Source: an uncultured Pelagibacteraceae bacterium
Lineage (GTDB): Bacteria > Pseudomonadota > Alphaproteobacteria > Pelagibacterales > Pelagibacteraceae
NCBI GenBank assembly: GCA_902603215.1
Contig: CACKTW010000003.1
Coordinates: 1 to 58,849, forward strand
Reading direction: 5' to 3'
Length of the DNA: 58,849 bases
Made by a program: the position numbers and the translations under genes
Shown here: positions 9,503 through 19,816 of the stretch, piece by piece
How positions within the stretch are numbered: position 1 is the first letter of the stretch
Layout: each line of letters begins with the position of its first letter
Notes under the pieces: generated by a model
Seen by the model: only the letters and a program-made list of their open reading frames with translations
Told to the model about the DNA's origin: nothing
Databases searched by the model: none

Positions 9503-10108
9503 ATGAACGCTTCATACTTGCTCTTAACAACCATAATCATTCTTCTTGTTGCTTTTTTGTATTTATCCTGGATTTTTGTTTCAAATGAAATTGAAAATAA
9601 AGATAAAAGTAAAACAAATAGAAGAGATTTTTTATATACGGCCTCATATACTTTAGGCGCTGTTGGTGTAGCTGCTGCTGCTTGGCCTTTGATTCATCAA
9701 ATGAATCCCGACGCTTCAGTAAAAGCCCTTTCCACCACAGAGGTTGATATAAGCACTATTGAGCTAGGAAAAAGTATAACAGTTTTATGGAGAGGAAAAC
9801 CTGTTTTTATTAGAAGAAGAACACAGGAAGAAATTGTTGAAGCACAAAATATTAAACTATCAGATTTAAAAGATCCTCAAGATGATAAGGATAGGGTTAA
9901 AAAACCAGAATGGCTTGTTATGTTAGGCGTTTGTACGCACCTTGGATGTGTTCCACTTGGAAACAAAGGAGATTATAAAGGTTGGTTTTGTCCTTGTCAT
10001 GGATCTCATTATGATACTTCAGGAAGAATTAGAAAAGGTCCGGCACCCACTAATCTTGAAATACCAAAATACGAGTTTATAGATAATAATACTATCAAAA
10101 TTGGATAG
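9503..10108 (+). CDS. petA: Ubiquinol-cytochrome c reductase Rieske iron-sulfur subunit, with N-terminal extension
   Basis: [39 protein letters not shown] and CPCHGSHYD Rieske motifs. Confidence 0.96.
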   Translation: MNASYLLLTTIIILLVAFLYLSWIFVSNEIENKDKSKTNRRDFLYTASYTLGAVGVAAAAWPLIHQMNPDASVKALSTTEVDISTIELGKSITVLWRGKPVFIRRRTQEEIVEAQNIKLSDLKDPQDDKDRVKKPEWLVMLGVCTHLGCVPLGNKGDYKGWFCPCHGSHYDTSGRIRKGPAPTNLEIPKYEFIDNNTIKIG

Positions 10109-10114
10109 AGATAC

Positions 10115-11338
10115 ATGAGTGAAGAGAAATATATACCAAAATCAAAAATTGCTCAGTGGTTTGATAGTAGGCTACCTCTATTATCCATGGCTCATCATTT
10201 AAGAGAGTACCCAACTCCCAAAAATTTAAATTATTGGTGGACATTTGGAGGAATACTTACTTTTTGTTTAATTACCCAAATAATCACAGGTGTTGTTTTG
10301 GCAATGCATTATGTTGCTCATGCAGATCTTGCTTTTGAAAGTATTGAGCACATTATGAGAAATGTAAATTATGGGTGGTTGTTGAGATATGTTCATGCAA
10401 ACGGTGCATCAATGTTTTTTCTAGCTGTTTATATTCATATTTTTAGAGCATTGTTTTATGGGTCTTATAAAGCTCCAAGAGAAATGATTTGGATAATAGG
10501 AATGATTATTTACATATTAATGATGGCAACAGCGTTTATGGGATATGTTTTGCCATGGGGACAAATGAGTTTTTGGGGTGCTACAGTTATAACAAATTTA
10601 TTTAGCGCCATACCTTTAGTTGGAGAGGGAATTGTTACTTGGCTTTGGGGAGGGTTTGCTGTTGATAATCCTACTCTCACAAGGTTTTTTAGTTTACATT
10701 ATTTCTTACCATTTTTAATTGTTGGGCTAGTAGTTTTACATATTTGGGCTTTACACATACCTGGTAACAATAATCCTATTGGAATAGATATAAAACAACG
10801 TTCAAAGGATACAGTTCCATTTAGCCCTTACATAGCTGTTAAAGATCTATATGCTTTATTAATTTTTCTAATTATTTTTGCAGGAATAGTATTTTTTGTT
10901 CCTAATATTTTAGGTCACACGGATAATTATATTAAAGCAAATCCAATGGTTACGCCTTCACATATTGTTCCAGAATGGTATTTACTTCCTTTTTATGCAA
11001 TCTTGAGAGCTGTACCAAGTAAATTAGGAGGGGTTATCGCGATGTTCGGCTCTTTGTTTATTTTAATTATCTTACCATGGTTAGACACCTCTAAAGTGAG
11101 ATCAGCAGTATTCAGACCTTTGTATAAAATATTTTTTTGGATTTTGGTCGCAGATGTTTTGGCCTTAGGTTATTTAGGAGCAATGGTTCCAGAAGGTTGG
11201 TATTTATTTTTTGGAAGATTAGCAACAATTTACTATTTTGTTCATTTTTTATTAATTATGCCAATATTGGGTTTTAAGGAAAAAACCTTACCTTTGCCGA
11301 CAAGCATTTCAGAACCAGTCTTAGATGGGAAGAATTAA
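10115..11338 (+). CDS. petB: Cytochrome b
   Basis: [56 protein letters not shown]. Confidence 0.97.
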   Translation: MSEEKYIPKSKIAQWFDSRLPLLSMAHHLREYPTPKNLNYWWTFGGILTFCLITQIITGVVLAMHYVAHADLAFESIEHIMRNVNYGWLLRYVHANGASMFFLAVYIHIFRALFYGSYKAPREMIWIIGMIIYILMMATAFMGYVLPWGQMSFWGATVITNLFSAIPLVGEGIVTWLWGGFAVDNPTLTRFFSLHYFLPFLIVGLVVLHIWALHIPGNNNPIGIDIKQRSKDTVPFSPYIAVKDLYALLIFLIIFAGIVFFVPNILGHTDNYIKANPMVTPSHIVPEWYLLPFYAILRAVPSKLGGVIAMFGSLFILIILPWLDTSKVRSAVFRPLYKIFFWILVADVLALGYLGAMVPEGWYLFFGRLATIYYFVHFLLIMPILGFKEKTLPLPTSISEPVLDGKN

Positions 11339-12123
11339 TGAAAAATAATTACAATTTTTTTTTAGTTGCTGTCTCCTTTATTTTTTTTTCAGCATTAAAT
11401 TTACAAGCATCTGAAAAAGAAATTTCTCTTTTAAAAACTAATTGGAGTTTTAAAGGCATCTTTGGTAAATTTGATAGAGGGGAATTAAGACGAGGTTATC
11501 AAGTTTACAACGAAGTTTGCTCTAGTTGTCACTCTATTTCAGAATTAAGCTATAGAAATTTATCTGAAAAAGGAGGCCCAGAATTTTCAGTTGAAGTAAC
11601 AAAAAATATCGCTGCGAGTTTTGAAGTTATTGATGGACCAAACAGTGATGGAGACATGTTTACTAGACCAGGAAGACTTTCAGACAAGTTTGTTAAACCT
11701 TATGAAAACATTGAGGCTTCAAAAGCTGCTAATGGCGGAGCATATCCACCTGATATGTCGGTTCTTGCAAAAGCAAGAAAGGGAGGTGCAGCATATATAT
11801 ATTCTTTACTCCAAGGATATGTAGATGCACCCGAAGGATATGATTTAGATGATGGCGTTTATTACAACAAATATATGCCTGGAAATCAAATTAAAATGTC
11901 AAATGTTCTTTCAGACGATCTAGTAGAATACAATGATGGAACGAAGGCAACAGTAGAACAAATGTCTAAAGATGTTTCAAGTTTTCTGACATGGGCTGCG
12001 GAACCAAGCTTAGAAGCAAGACATAAAATGGGCTTTAGAGTTATATTATATTTAATTATTTTGGCTACGCTGGTTTATTTTAGTATGAATAGATTGTGGT
12101 CACGTATTGAATCTAAAAAGTAA
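11338..12123 (+). CDS. petC: Cytochrome c1
   Basis: GYQVYNEVCSSCHS haem site, FLTWAAEPSLEARHKMGFRVILYLI C-terminal anchor. Confidence 0.96.
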   Translation: MKNNYNFFLVAVSFIFFSALNLQASEKEISLLKTNWSFKGIFGKFDRGELRRGYQVYNEVCSSCHSISELSYRNLSEKGGPEFSVEVTKNIAASFEVIDGPNSDGDMFTRPGRLSDKFVKPYENIEASKAANGGAYPPDMSVLAKARKGGAAYIYSLLQGYVDAPEGYDLDDGVYYNKYMPGNQIKMSNVLSDDLVEYNDGTKATVEQMSKDVSSFLTWAAEPSLEARHKMGFRVILYLIILATLVYFSMNRLWSRIESKK

Positions 12124-13173
12124 TATATCTCCATCTTTAACAATATAATTTTTTCCTTCCAATCTTAGCTTTCCAGCACTTTTAGATTCATTGTAACCAT
12201 TGCATGAAATGAAGTCATCATAAGAAATTGTTTCAGCACGAATAAATCCTTTTTCAAAATCAGAATGGATTACGCCAGCAGCCTTTACTGCTGAAGTATT
12301 TTTAGGAACAGTCCATGCCCTTGATTCTTGTATTCCAGATGTGAAAAAAGTTTCTAATTTTAAAATTTTATAACCTTTTTGAATTAAAAGATCTAGACCA
12401 GTTTTTTTTATACCAGAATTTTCCATAAAAAATTTTTTTTCTTTTTCATCTAAATCAACTATTTGATTTTCTATTTCCGCACAGATTGTAATTATGTTTT
12501 CTTCTCCATATTTTTTTAAACAAGAATCAATGTACTTATTGCTGTCAACAAGCGATTTTTCATCAGTATTACAAACATAAATTTTTGGTTTAAGTGAAAG
12601 TAAACCACTTTCATTTAATGTATTTCTATCATAATTTTTTATTATATTTGATAAATCTCCATCTTTTTCCATGCATTTTAAAACATTTCTTAAAAGAATT
12701 TCTTCACTTTCTTTAAGGCTCTTCTTTTTGTTTTTTTCCAACCTTTTATTAATTGATTCCATATCAGCTAAAATCATTTCTGTTTCTACAATTTCAATGT
12801 CTCTGAGAGGATTAATATCATTATTTACATTTTGTATTTTGCTAGATTCAAAACATCTTGCTAGATGAATTATTGCATCAACTTCTCTTATATGGGATAA
12901 AAATTTATTTCCTAAACCTTCTCCTTTTGATGCACCTTTTACCAAACCTGCAATATCAACAAAAGAAATATTGGTGTTAATTTTTTTTTTTGATTTTGAA
13001 ATTTTAGATATTCTGTCTAACCTCTCATCTGGAACAAAAACATTTCCTATATTTGGGTCTATTGTACAAAATGGAAAATTAGCAGCTTGAGCTTTATTGG
13101 ATTGAGTAAGCGCATTAAATAAAGTTGATTTTCCAACATTGGGAAGACCAACAATGCCACACTTAAAACTCAT
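12100..13173 (-). CDS. ychF: Redox-regulated ATPase/GTPase YchF
   Basis: GIVGLPNVGKSTLFNALT, DIAGLVKGASKGEGLGNKFL, DGDILLFRFNT C-terminus. Confidence 0.97.
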   Translation of the reverse strand: MSFKCGIVGLPNVGKSTLFNALTQSNKAQAANFPFCTIDPNIGNVFVPDERLDRISKISKSKKKINTNISFVDIAGLVKGASKGEGLGNKFLSHIREVDAIIHLARCFESSKIQNVNNDINPLRDIEIVETEMILADMESINKRLEKNKKKSLKESEEILLRNVLKCMEKDGDLSNIIKNYDRNTLNESGLLSLKPKIYVCNTDEKSLVDSNKYIDSCLKKYGEENIITICAEIENQIVDLDEKEKKFFMENSGIKKTGLDLLIQKGYKILKLETFFTSGIQESRAWTVPKNTSAVKAAGVIHSDFEKGFIRAETISYDDFISCNGYNESKSAGKLRLEGKNYIVKDGDILLFRFNT

Positions 13174-13176
13174 TTA

Positions 13177-13737
13177 TTAAGAATTATTTACTTTACTTGA
13201 GAAGAGATCTAATTTTTTATCTACTAAAATTGTAAATGAACTTGTGATATTAGTAATTAAATTATTCAAAGCAGTTTTTTCATCATCGTTGAAATTATCA
13301 AGCACATGATCTGAGGCAGCATCATTGTTTTGTGGTCTGCCAATTCCAATTCTTACTCTTGAGTAATCTTTTCCTATAAATTTATCAATTGATGCAATTC
13401 CGTTGTGTCCAGCACTGCTTCCTCCAAATTTTGCTTTAATTTTTCCAAAATTGATATCCAGGTCATCATGAAACACGATCACATTTTTTGGGTCAATTTT
13501 AAAATATTCTATTAGTTCTCTTATGCAAGTTCCTGAATTATTCATAAAAGTTAAAGGTTTAATAGCGTAAACTTTTTTATCACCAATTTTTCCAGTTGTA
13601 AGCAAACCTTTAAATTTTGGTTTTTGTTTTGATAGGCTAAATTTTTGATTTATAGCATCGATTACTTTAAAACCAATATTGTGTCTATTATCCTCGTTGT
13701 TGGGACTAGGGTTGCCTAAACCTACTAAAAGTAGCAT
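13177..13737 (-). CDS. pth: Peptidyl-tRNA hydrolase
   Basis: LLVGLGNPSPNNEDNRHNIGF, PLTFMNNSG, FHDDLDINFGKIKAKFGGSSAGHNGI. Confidence 0.97.
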   Translation of the reverse strand: MLLLVGLGNPSPNNEDNRHNIGFKVIDAINQKFSLSKQKPKFKGLLTTGKIGDKKVYAIKPLTFMNNSGTCIRELIEYFKIDPKNVIVFHDDLDINFGKIKAKFGGSSAGHNGIASIDKFIGKDYSRVRIGIGRPQNNDAASDHVLDNFNDDEKTALNNLITNITSSFTILVDKKLDLFSSKVNNS

Positions 13738-13760
13738 TATTTTATTTTATTCTTTCTCTT

Positions 13761-14555
13761 TTATTTTTTAGCTTTGGTATCTTTTTTTCCATCTTCTTTT
13801 TTGGATGGTTCTTTTTTGTTTTCAGATGCTTTTGCTCCTTGAGCTTGAGAAGATTTATCTTTTGATTCTTCTCCAGGTTTAGCGGCGCCTTCTTTAGTAG
13901 CACCTTCTGCAGTAGTAGCGCCTTCAACACCTTCAGCACCTTCAACACCTTCAGCATCTTCAGCACCTTCTTCAGCTGGTTTTTCAGGCTCAACTACTAT
14001 TGTAGGTGAAGCAACAGTTGCAATTACAAAATCTCTACCTTTGATTGTTGGTTCAACATTTTCAGGTAAGGTAATTGAAGAAATTTTTATACTTGTCCCA
14101 ATTTCAGAATTATCTAGATCAACAGTGATTTCATTGGGAATGTTTTCTGTAGGACAGTTTAATTCTACTTTTCTTCTAACTATATTTAAAACCCCTCCTT
14201 TTTTTAAACCAGGAGATTTATCAGCGTTAATGAAATTAACAGGTATTTCTAAAATAATTTTTTTACCTTTTACTATTCTTAAAAAATCAATATGTGTTGG
14301 CTCATCCGATAATGGATGAAAAGATATATCTCTTGGTATTACTTTTTCTTCTTTGCCGTCTATATTTAAATTCAATAAGCTAGATAAAAAATTTTCTGAA
14401 TTAATCAAATTTTTTATTGAATCTTTTTTTAAAGAAATTTTTTGATTTTTTTCCGTTCCCCCATATAGAATAGCAGGAATAAAACCTTCTTTTCTTAGTT
14501 TGTTAACCGCTCCCTTGCTTTCAGTCTCTCTCTTTTTTGCAATTAATGACGCCAT
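13761..14555 (-). CDS. rplY: 50S ribosomal protein L25/general stress protein Ctc, with long low-complexity C-terminal tail
   Basis: KRETESKGAVNKLRKEGFIPAILYGG; DFLRI; VEPTIKGRDFVIATVASP. Confidence 0.94.
   Translation of the reverse strand: MASLIAKKRETESKGAVNKLRKEGFIPAILYGGTEKNQKISLKKDSIKNLINSENFLSSLLNLNIDGKEEKVIPRDISFHPLSDEPTHIDFLRIVKGKKIILEIPVNFINADKSPGLKKGGVLNIVRRKVELNCPTENIPNEITVDLDNSEIGTSIKISSITLPENVEPTIKGRDFVIATVASPTIVVEPEKPAEEGAEDAEGVEGAEGVEGATTAEGATKEGAAKPGEESKDKSSQAQGAKASENKKEPSKKEDGKKDTKAKK
13915..13980 (-). repeat. In-frame imperfect tandem repeat in the rplY tail (AEDAEGVEGAEGVEGA)
   Basis: + strand reads ...ccttcaacaccttcagcaccttcaacaccttcagcatcttcagcacc... Confidence 0.7.
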
Positions 14556-14613
14556 AAAAATTTTTAATTCAGAGAAAGTCTTTTAACTTATGAATGATAA
14601 TAAAACAAGTAAA

Positions 14614-15546
14614 TTATTTAAACAAACTGGAGACTGAAGTTGAATTTGAAATACGTTTAATTGCTTCGGACATTAAAGTTGATATGGACAAAACCTCAAT
14701 TTTTGAGGTATTTTTTATTTTTTGTGAGTTATCAATACTGTCTGTGACGATAAGTTTTTTAATTGAAGAATTTTTAATTTTATCTACTGCACTTCCACTT
14801 AAAACAGCATGAGTAATATAAACATAAACTTCTTTGGCGCCTTTATTTTTAAGTGCTTTTGCCGCATTCACTATTGTTCCACCAGAGTCAATAATATCAT
14901 CGGTTATGATACAAGATTTATTTTCTACATCACCAATAATATTCATGACCTCAGATTTACCTGGAGCAGGTCTTCTTTTATCGATAATTGCTAAGCCTGC
15001 ATTTAATCTTTTACCTAATGCTCTTGCTCTTTCCACTCCACCAATATCAGGTGATACGCAAATAATATTTTTTAAATTTATATTTTTTTTAATATGTCTT
15101 GCAAAAATTGGTGTTGTAAAAAGATTATCAACAGGGATATCAAAAAAACCTTGTATTTGACCAGCATGAAGATCTACAGTAACAACTCTGTGCGCTCCTG
15201 CATTCATGATTAGATTTGATACTAATTTTGCAGAAATGGAAGTTCTGGGAACTACCTTTCTGTCTTGTCTTGCGTAGCCAAAATAAGGTATCACCGCAGT
15301 GATATTTTTAGCAGACGATCTCTTTAGTGCATCAATACAAATTAATAATTCCATGAGATTATCATTTGCTGGATGAGATATAGATTGTATTACAAATATG
15401 CTGTTTCCTCTTATATTTTCATTAATCTCAATATAAATTTCACCATCAGCAAAATTCTTAATCGTAGTATTTACTAACTTTAATTTTAGATTTTTAGCTA
15501 TATTATTACTGAGTTTAATGTTGCTTGTGCAAGAAAGGACTTTCAT
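14614..15546 (-). CDS. prs: Ribose-phosphate pyrophosphokinase
   Basis: FADGEIYIEINENIRG, YFGYARQDRKVVPRTSISAKLV, IITDDIIDSGGTIVNAA. Confidence 0.97.
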   Translation of the reverse strand: MKVLSCTSNIKLSNNIAKNLKLKLVNTTIKNFADGEIYIEINENIRGNSIFVIQSISHPANDNLMELLICIDALKRSSAKNITAVIPYFGYARQDRKVVPRTSISAKLVSNLIMNAGAHRVVTVDLHAGQIQGFFDIPVDNLFTTPIFARHIKKNINLKNIICVSPDIGGVERARALGKRLNAGLAIIDKRRPAPGKSEVMNIIGDVENKSCIITDDIIDSGGTIVNAAKALKNKGAKEVYVYITHAVLSGSAVDKIKNSSIKKLIVTDSIDNSQKIKNTSKIEVLSISTLMSEAIKRISNSTSVSSLFK

Positions 15547-15603
15547 GTTTATTTTTACTTATACATTTTTAAAAGAACTTTTCAAACATTTTATAATAAC
15601 AGA

Positions 15604-16362
15604 TTAAGTCATCATTATGACAGAAATGCATCTACCATAGTCTTTTTCATTATTTTTTTTTGATCTTCTATAACTAAAAAAATTGTTTTTATCTGAAAAA
15701 GTATCTTTTTTTATATGATCAATGTTTTTAATATTTAATCTTTTTAGCTTAAAATCAATAAAAGCTCTCAGATCAAATAAGTATTTTTTTTTATTTTTCA
15801 TTTTTTTAAAAAATTTTGAGTTTATTCTTTTTTTTGTAAAAATTTTGAAAAATTCTTCACCAACTTCATAATTTTTTTGTGCCAAACAAGGACCAATAGA
15901 TACAATAATATCTTTTTTGACAGATCCTAAAAAAATAAATTTTTTAATCATTTTTTCAATTATTCCTTTTATGACACCTTTCCATCCAGCATGGATTGCA
16001 GCAATTATATTTTTTTTTGGATCACACAAAAGAACTGGCACACAATCAGCGGTCAAAATTCCTAGAGCCAAATAAGTTTTTTTAGTTATTAGGGCATCAG
16101 CGGACTTTTTTTTTAATAGTTTATGATCTTTAATATGGATTATTCTATTGCTATGTATTTGTTTATTGAGAATTAAGCCGTTAAAATTACAACCAATATT
16201 TTTTTTAACAATTTCTAAATTTTTTTTTACATCATTTTTTTTATCATTTGAGCCGATCCCACAATTAAGACTTTTATAAATGCCTTTTGATACACCGCCC
16301 TTCTTTGTAAAGAAACAATGTTTGATAAATGATATTTGTTTAAGATTTCTTGAATAGAGCAT
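15604..16362 (-). CDS. pgeF: Laccase-domain purine nucleosidase PgeF/YfiH family
   Basis: GGVSKGIYKSLNCGIGSND, TADCVPVLLCDPKKNIIAAIHAGWKG, GPCLAQKNYEVG. Confidence 0.92.
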   Translation of the reverse strand: MLYSRNLKQISFIKHCFFTKKGGVSKGIYKSLNCGIGSNDKKNDVKKNLEIVKKNIGCNFNGLILNKQIHSNRIIHIKDHKLLKKKSADALITKKTYLALGILTADCVPVLLCDPKKNIIAAIHAGWKGVIKGIIEKMIKKFIFLGSVKKDIIVSIGPCLAQKNYEVGEEFFKIFTKKRINSKFFKKMKNKKKYLFDLRAFIDFKLKRLNIKNIDHIKKDTFSDKNNFFSYRRSKKNNEKDYGRCISVIMMT

Positions 16363-17427
16363 TTACTTAAAACCCAAGCTAAAATTTAAACCTTTTTTTT
16401 TAAAAAATAAAACTTTAAACAAATCTCCCATTTCTTTTTCATCAATTAATCTTTTCAATCTGTAAAATAAATCAGCCTTTTCCTTAAAAGTCATATTTTT
16501 TGAAATTATATTTGCTCTTTCAACTATTCCCATTTTTTTTAAAAAAGTTCCTTGTTTGACAACACCTTCTAGCTGGAGTCCATTTTGTTTTAAGAAAAAA
16601 GAAAAAAAATCAAAATCTATTAAATGAGTTATATCTGAATTTCCTAAATCTTTAAGAACATTAGAATATTTATGTTTTTTGACTGATTGCAAAGTATCCG
16701 TTGCGTTATTTTTGCAATACCCATAATCAAAAAAAATAATGCCCCCATTAAATTTCTTTATTTTTTTTGAAATTATTTCTAGCAATTTTATTGCATCAAT
16801 AGGGAATTCAATAAAATTTTTATTTTTAAAAAAATTCTTATAGATTTTTTTATTTAAAATTTTAGATTTATTTCTTTTATCAGAAAAGATAATTTTTTTA
16901 TTATCTATATTTTCCACGTATCTTTCGTATAACAAATTATTTTTCTTTATAAACTGTTTAATTGGCAAAGCGTCAAAAAACTCATTAGACAAAAAAATAA
17001 TTGGACCACTTTTAATTTCCTCTAAACTTTTAATCCATTTTACTTTTTTTGATTTTAATTTTTGTTTTTGTTCCTTTTTTAATTTTTTACTTTTTTCAAG
17101 AAGGATTAATTCAAAAGATTCATTAAATTCTTTGAAATTTGAAAACACATTGATCAGACTTAAACTTAATTTTCCATTTCCCGGACCCATTTCTACGATT
17201 TTAATTTTTTTTGGAAATCCTAATTTTTCCCAAAAGGCAACACACCATATTCCAATTATTTCACCAAAAAGTTTAGAAACCATTGGTGAAGTAATAAAAT
17301 CACCTTTTATTCCAAAGGGATTTTTTTTTGAATAATATCCATATTTTTTATTATATAAAATTTTTTCTAAAAAAATATTTAATGGTAAAGTTTTTTTATT
17401 TTTAAAAATTTTTGAAACAATATTCAT
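16363..17427 (-). CDS. MidA/NDUFAF7-family SAM-dependent methyltransferase
   Basis: GDFITSPMVSKLFGEIIGIW, KIVEMGPGNGKLSLSL, SNEFFDALPIKQF, FFDYGY. Confidence 0.93.
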   Translation of the reverse strand: MNIVSKIFKNKKTLPLNIFLEKILYNKKYGYYSKKNPFGIKGDFITSPMVSKLFGEIIGIWCVAFWEKLGFPKKIKIVEMGPGNGKLSLSLINVFSNFKEFNESFELILLEKSKKLKKEQKQKLKSKKVKWIKSLEEIKSGPIIFLSNEFFDALPIKQFIKKNNLLYERYVENIDNKKIIFSDKRNKSKILNKKIYKNFFKNKNFIEFPIDAIKLLEIISKKIKKFNGGIIFFDYGYCKNNATDTLQSVKKHKYSNVLKDLGNSDITHLIDFDFFSFFLKQNGLQLEGVVKQGTFLKKMGIVERANIISKNMTFKEKADLFYRLKRLIDEKEMGDLFKVLFFKKKGLNFSLGFK

Positions 17428-18212
17428 TTTATTCTTAAATAAATCAGAATTGAAAAAAATATCGTAAAGACACTTAAAATTTGACCCATAGAAAATGAAT
17501 AAAATATATATCCCAATTGGTAATCTGGTTCTCTATAAAATTCTATAATGATTCTGAATATTGAATATAGAAAGACAAATAATATTGAAGTTGCGCCAGG
17601 AACAAATATTAGTTTCTTTTTAAAAGCTAAAAAATTCAAAATTATAAAAAGAACTAAACCTTCCATTAAAGCTTCGTATATTTGCGACGGATGTCTTGTT
17701 AAACTATCAATTTTTGGAAATACAACGCCCCATGACAGTTCTGTTTTTTTTCCATAAAGCTCACCATTTATAAAATTTGACATTCTACCTAAAAATAAAC
17801 CTATGGGAGTAACACAGGATATGATATCAAAATAAATTAATTTTCGAATTTTTTTTTTATTACAGAATAAAATTGTTGAAATTATTATTCCAACCAAAGC
17901 TCCATGGAAAGACATTCCTCCTTCCCATATGTAAAAAATTTCTCTGAGGTTATTTAAATAATATTCTACATTATATAAAAGAACATAGCCGACTCTCCCA
18001 CCAATAATTATTCCAATTATTAGATATGGAATCAAATCATCAAAATCGTCAATTTTTAAATAGTTAAAATTATTATAAATTCTTAATTTTGAAATTATCT
18101 TTCTTCCATAAAACCAACCAATCAAAATTCCGAATATATATGCTAACGAATACCATCTAATTTGTAAGAAATTCAAATCAATAGCTACGGGGTCAAAATT
18201 ATGAATTAACAT
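17424..18212 (-). CDS. lgt: Prolipoprotein diacylglyceryl transferase
   Basis: IRWYSLAYIFGILIGW, GGRVGYVLLYN, GGMSFHGALVGI, RHPSQIYEALMEG. Confidence 0.96.
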   Translation of the reverse strand: MLIHNFDPVAIDLNFLQIRWYSLAYIFGILIGWFYGRKIISKLRIYNNFNYLKIDDFDDLIPYLIIGIIIGGRVGYVLLYNVEYYLNNLREIFYIWEGGMSFHGALVGIIISTILFCNKKKIRKLIYFDIISCVTPIGLFLGRMSNFINGELYGKKTELSWGVVFPKIDSLTRHPSQIYEALMEGLVLFIILNFLAFKKKLIFVPGATSILFVFLYSIFRIIIEFYREPDYQLGYIFYSFSMGQILSVFTIFFSILIYLRIK

Positions 18213-18270
18213 AAAATAATTTTAAAAATTAAAATTTTGTAATAAACTATATTAAAATAAACATATAGAT

Positions 18271-18522
18271 ATGTCTAAATCAAAACTGATAATCGATAAT
18301 TTAGCTAAATTAATAGAAGAAGGATTAATTACAACAAAGGATGTAAGTAATGAAGTTAAAAATTCATTAAATTTAAAAAGGGACGAAATTTTGAGTAAAT
18401 TAAACTTTGTAACAAAGGATGAATTTGAGGTTCAAAAAGCAAGATTAGATAAAATTCAAAAAGAGCTTGAATTTTTGAAAAAAAATAAAGAAAAAAAAAT
18501 TAAGAAGGCAAAGAGATTTTAA
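18271..18522 (+). CDS. UbiK/YqiC-type accessory protein (BMFP domain)
   Basis: Short coiled-coil protein: FVTKDEFEVQKARLDKIQKELEFLKK. Confidence 0.75.
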   Translation: MSKSKLIIDNLAKLIEEGLITTKDVSNEVKNSLNLKRDEILSKLNFVTKDEFEVQKARLDKIQKELEFLKKNKEKKIKKAKRF

Positions 18523-19816
18523 CCCTCAGACCTTTTTGCGGACTTGTTTCCAAAGAAATATCTCCACCATGAGACTTTATAATATCCGAAGCAATAGACA
18601 AGCCAAGACCAACTCCAGTTTTGTTTTGGCTTCTACTTTTATCTATTCTATAGAAAGGTTTTATTACATTTTTCTTTTCTTTTTCTGAAATCCCTGGGCC
18701 ATCATCATCAATGAAAATCAAAATATTATTCATGCTATTTTTTAATGAAATTTCTGCTTTGTTCCCATAACTCAATGCATTATTTACTAAATTAGTTAAA
18801 CATCTTTTTAGTGAATTAAATCTACCTTTATAAGTAATTTCATTTTCAATTGATAATTTAATTTTATCAGAATCATATTTTGAAACAATGTCAGCCAAAA
18901 GTTGATCTAATTGGAATACATCTGTTTTTTCATTTATCTGAGAACTTGAAAATTCTAAATATTCATTTAGCATTTTTTCCATTTCATCTAAATCATCAGA
19001 CATTTTCTTTGAAATATTTTTATTTTCAAGAAATGCCAATTGTAATTTCAATCTAGTGAGTGGTGTCCTTAAATCATGACTAATCCCAGACAACATTTCA
19101 GATCTTTGATTTAGATGTTTTGTTATTCTTTTTCTCATGCGGTCAAATTCGTAAGCAGCCTGTCTAATTTCCAAAGCTCCAGACGGTCTGAATTCTTTAA
19201 TATTTTCACCTTTTCCAAATTGTTCTGCTGCTTTTGCCAAATTTACAATTGGCCTAGTTTGATTTTTTAGAAAAATAATTGCAATTAAAATTAGTAAAAT
19301 TGCTGGCAAGGTTATCCACAAACCAAATATCCTTGCTGAAGAAGGAGAGATTCTTTCTTTAGGAAAAAAGATTTGTAGCACTCCATCTTGAAATTCAATT
19401 CTTAAGTCAATTATTTCTTTATATCTGGTAGCATCAAACCAATAATTATTAAACTGAGATTTTAATTCTCTTCTTAGAGTTCTATCCATTGGGCTAAACC
19501 ATCTTTCACTTTTATAATTAGGCAATCTTTCGGATTTTAAAAATTTAATTGTAAAATCAAAATTTTGATTATACAGCTTGGTTACTAATTTTTTATTATC
19601 TTCATTTCCTTCTTTATAAACATCTATAATCGTTGATATCTCGCTAACCAATGATCTTGTCATACCTTTATTTGTTTTAATCCAAAGACTATCAAAAAAA
19701 ACGATTGTAATTATTAGTTGTATTAAAATAATTGGCGTCGCAACAATTAATAAAGATCTATAAAAGAGTCTTTTAGGAAGAATCTTTTTTAAAAAACTAT
19801 TCAATCCATAAAACAT
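18500..19816 (-). CDS. EnvZ-type sensor histidine kinase (HAMP, HisKA, HATPase)
   Basis: SGISHDLRTPLTRLKLQL H-box, NLVNNALSYG, DDDGPGISEKEK, GVGLGLSIA; start moved to MFYGLNSFLKK at 19816. Confidence 0.92.
   Translation of the reverse strand: MFYGLNSFLKKILPKRLFYRSLLIVATPIILIQLIITIVFFDSLWIKTNKGMTRSLVSEISTIIDVYKEGNEDNKKLVTKLYNQNFDFTIKFLKSERLPNYKSERWFSPMDRTLRRELKSQFNNYWFDATRYKEIIDLRIEFQDGVLQIFFPKERISPSSARIFGLWITLPAILLILIAIIFLKNQTRPIVNLAKAAEQFGKGENIKEFRPSGALEIRQAAYEFDRMRKRITKHLNQRSEMLSGISHDLRTPLTRLKLQLAFLENKNISKKMSDDLDEMEKMLNEYLEFSSSQINEKTDVFQLDQLLADIVSKYDSDKIKLSIENEITYKGRFNSLKRCLTNLVNNALSYGNKAEISLKNSMNNILIFIDDDGPGISEKEKKNVIKPFYRIDKSRSQNKTGVGLGLSIASDIIKSHGGDISLETSPQKGLRVKISLPS

Noticed and set aside
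13910-13980. CRISPR-like short repeat
   Set aside because: The unit is about 9-18 bp, in frame inside rplY and without unique spacers; a coding tandem repeat.
13742-13993. 83-aa ORF MSLKNQLKKVLKMLKVLKVLKVLKALL...
   Set aside because: Alternate-frame shadow of the repetitive rplY tail.
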